Assembly: GCA_030616425.1 (NCBI GenBank)
Contig: JAUWXJ010000129.1
Location: 1-6,482 of the forward strand
Direction of reading: 5' to 3'
Source of the DNA: Desulfobacterales bacterium
Lineage (GTDB): Bacteria > Desulfobacterota > Desulfobacteria > Desulfobacterales > C00003060
Length of the DNA: 6,482 nt
The notes below the pieces were generated by a model. It was not told the origin of the DNA and ran no database searches. It saw nothing but the letters and a program-made list of their open reading frames with translations. Positions 5,830-6,482 of this stretch are shown here, piece by piece. Both the position numbers and the translations under genes were made by a program. Within the stretch, counting starts at the first letter, position 1. The number at the start of each line of letters is the position of its first letter.

Positions 5830-6482
5830 TCATGAGAACGTGTCGTTCAGCATCTGGAGACCCCTGACTGTATTTCCACCCAGGTGTAGCCGAATGATCT
5901 GCCGTCCCGCGTTCAGCAGCGCCTGCCGGTCTCCAATCGCTTGGGCAGCCTTTAGAACCCCGAACGTTATTGATGAAGCAGGTGATCCTGCTTCATCGGG
6001 AATGGGCACATCTCGTGGATCATCGGCAGTGAACTGCACGAAGAGGCCACGGCCAGCGCCGCCCTTGTGGAACTGACCGGTAGAGTGCAGGAATCGAGGC
6101 CCGTACCCGACTGTGGTTGCCAACCGAAATCGATTGCGTAGCTTTGTGCGCAGGTTTTGCAATGCCAGACTTGTCTCCGATGTTGGCTGAAGGTAGGCCT
6201 GAAGCGCAATGTACGCGCCTGCTTTGGCCTGACCGAGAAAGGCGATCAGGGCCCCTCCCGGACTGCTGCCCCGCATCTCACCGTAGACTGCGATGCCTTC
6301 GTGCTCAAGGGAGGGAGTTTCAACAGGAAGCGATCCCTTTTCTTTATATTCGGCCGTTATCCTCCGCGCTAGTACCTTGGCTGCCTCGACATTGGGCTGA
6401 TCAAAAGGATTGATGTCCAGACAATGACCAGCCACAGCGACGGCCATCTCCCACAGAAACAATTGCCCACCAAGGTCGTATG
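5830..6482 (-). CDS. pgi: Phosphoglucose isomerase domain, C-terminal part (5' end beyond the window)
   Basis: The last 216 residues are visible; the frame stays open through the right edge and no real start is present. A TTG at 6462 is internal, because YDLGGQ before it continues the family sequence. Glucose-6-phosphate isomerase interconverts glucose-6-P and fructose-6-P in the cytoplasm. Evidence: FLWEMAVAVAGH (8-19), the isomerase hallmark INPFDQPNVE (23-32), and GYGPRFLHSTGQFHKGG (125-141) followed by FVQFTADDPRDVPIPDE (147-163). This FLHSTGQ.HKGG...DVPIP version is, from memory, characteristic of the isomerase half of bifunctional transaldolase/phosphoglucose isomerase proteins rather than stand-alone E. 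coli-type Pgi. The N-terminal half needed to prove a fusion lies outside. GC is about 60% in sampled lines, richer than the rest of the window. The 93 nt between its stop and the transposase remnant hold only short weak inverted repeats. Confidence 0.88.
   Translation of the reverse strand, partial: YDLGGQLFLWEMAVAVAGHCLDINPFDQPNVEAAKVLARRITAEYKEKGSLPVETPSLEHEGIAVYGEMRGSSPGGALIAFLGQAKAGAYIALQAYLQPTSETSLALQNLRTKLRNRFRLATTVGYGPRFLHSTGQFHKGGAGRGLFVQFTADDPRDVPIPDEAGSPASSITFGVLKAAQAIGDRQALLNAGRQIIRLHLGGNTVRGLQMLNDTFS

Overview
The window is mostly one complete high-affinity branched-chain-amino-acid-type (HAAT/Liv) ABC transporter operon. It lies entirely on the minus strand, in the order livK-like binding protein (4113-5360), livH (3165-4034), livM (2168-3142), livG (1421-2164) and livF (702-1421). 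Motifs, length and packing all agree: 22 nt between livH and livM, 3 nt between livM and livG, and a 1-nt TGATG overlap between livG and livF. The binding protein captures a substrate in the periplasm, LivH and LivM form the membrane channel, and LivG and LivF hydrolyse ATP. The substrate cannot be read from sequence; this family carries branched-chain amino acids, but also amides, urea and aromatic compounds.

Left flank (1-701). A HisD-family NAD-dependent dehydrogenase starts at 401 and runs off the left edge. It has an exceptionally GGA-rich Shine-Dalgarno region. Just upstream of it, at 458-592, is what reads as the last ~43 codons of a short-chain dehydrogenase/reductase (SDR), interrupted by a stop codon and lacking the rest of the gene. 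A hairpin with a T-rich tail at 613-662 is a plausible terminator for the liv operon.

Right flank (5361-6482). livK has a leader with a 7-bp hairpin and a candidate sigma70 promoter (perfect TTGACA at -35, weak -10). That promoter lies at the edge of a plus-strand remnant (5509-5736) resembling the C-terminal tail of REP-associated (Y1/IS200-like) transposases. Beyond it, the C-terminal 216 residues of a phosphoglucose isomerase domain run in from the right edge. Its sequence style is that of the isomerase half of bifunctional transaldolase/phosphoglucose isomerase proteins.

Organism. The window suggests a Gram-negative bacterium: there is a cleavable Sec signal on a periplasmic binding protein and there are strong AGGAGG-type ribosome sites. 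The mixture of a liv operon, a HisD-like/SDR pair, a Y1-transposase remnant and a Tal-Pgi-type isomerase would fit Desulfobacterota (former Deltaproteobacteria), but this is an inference. By hand count the HisD end is about 44% GC and the isomerase end about 60% GC, so the region looks assembled from pieces of different history. I found no clear new system. The most interesting points are the decayed gene scars on both sides of the operon and the regulatory hairpins inside it.
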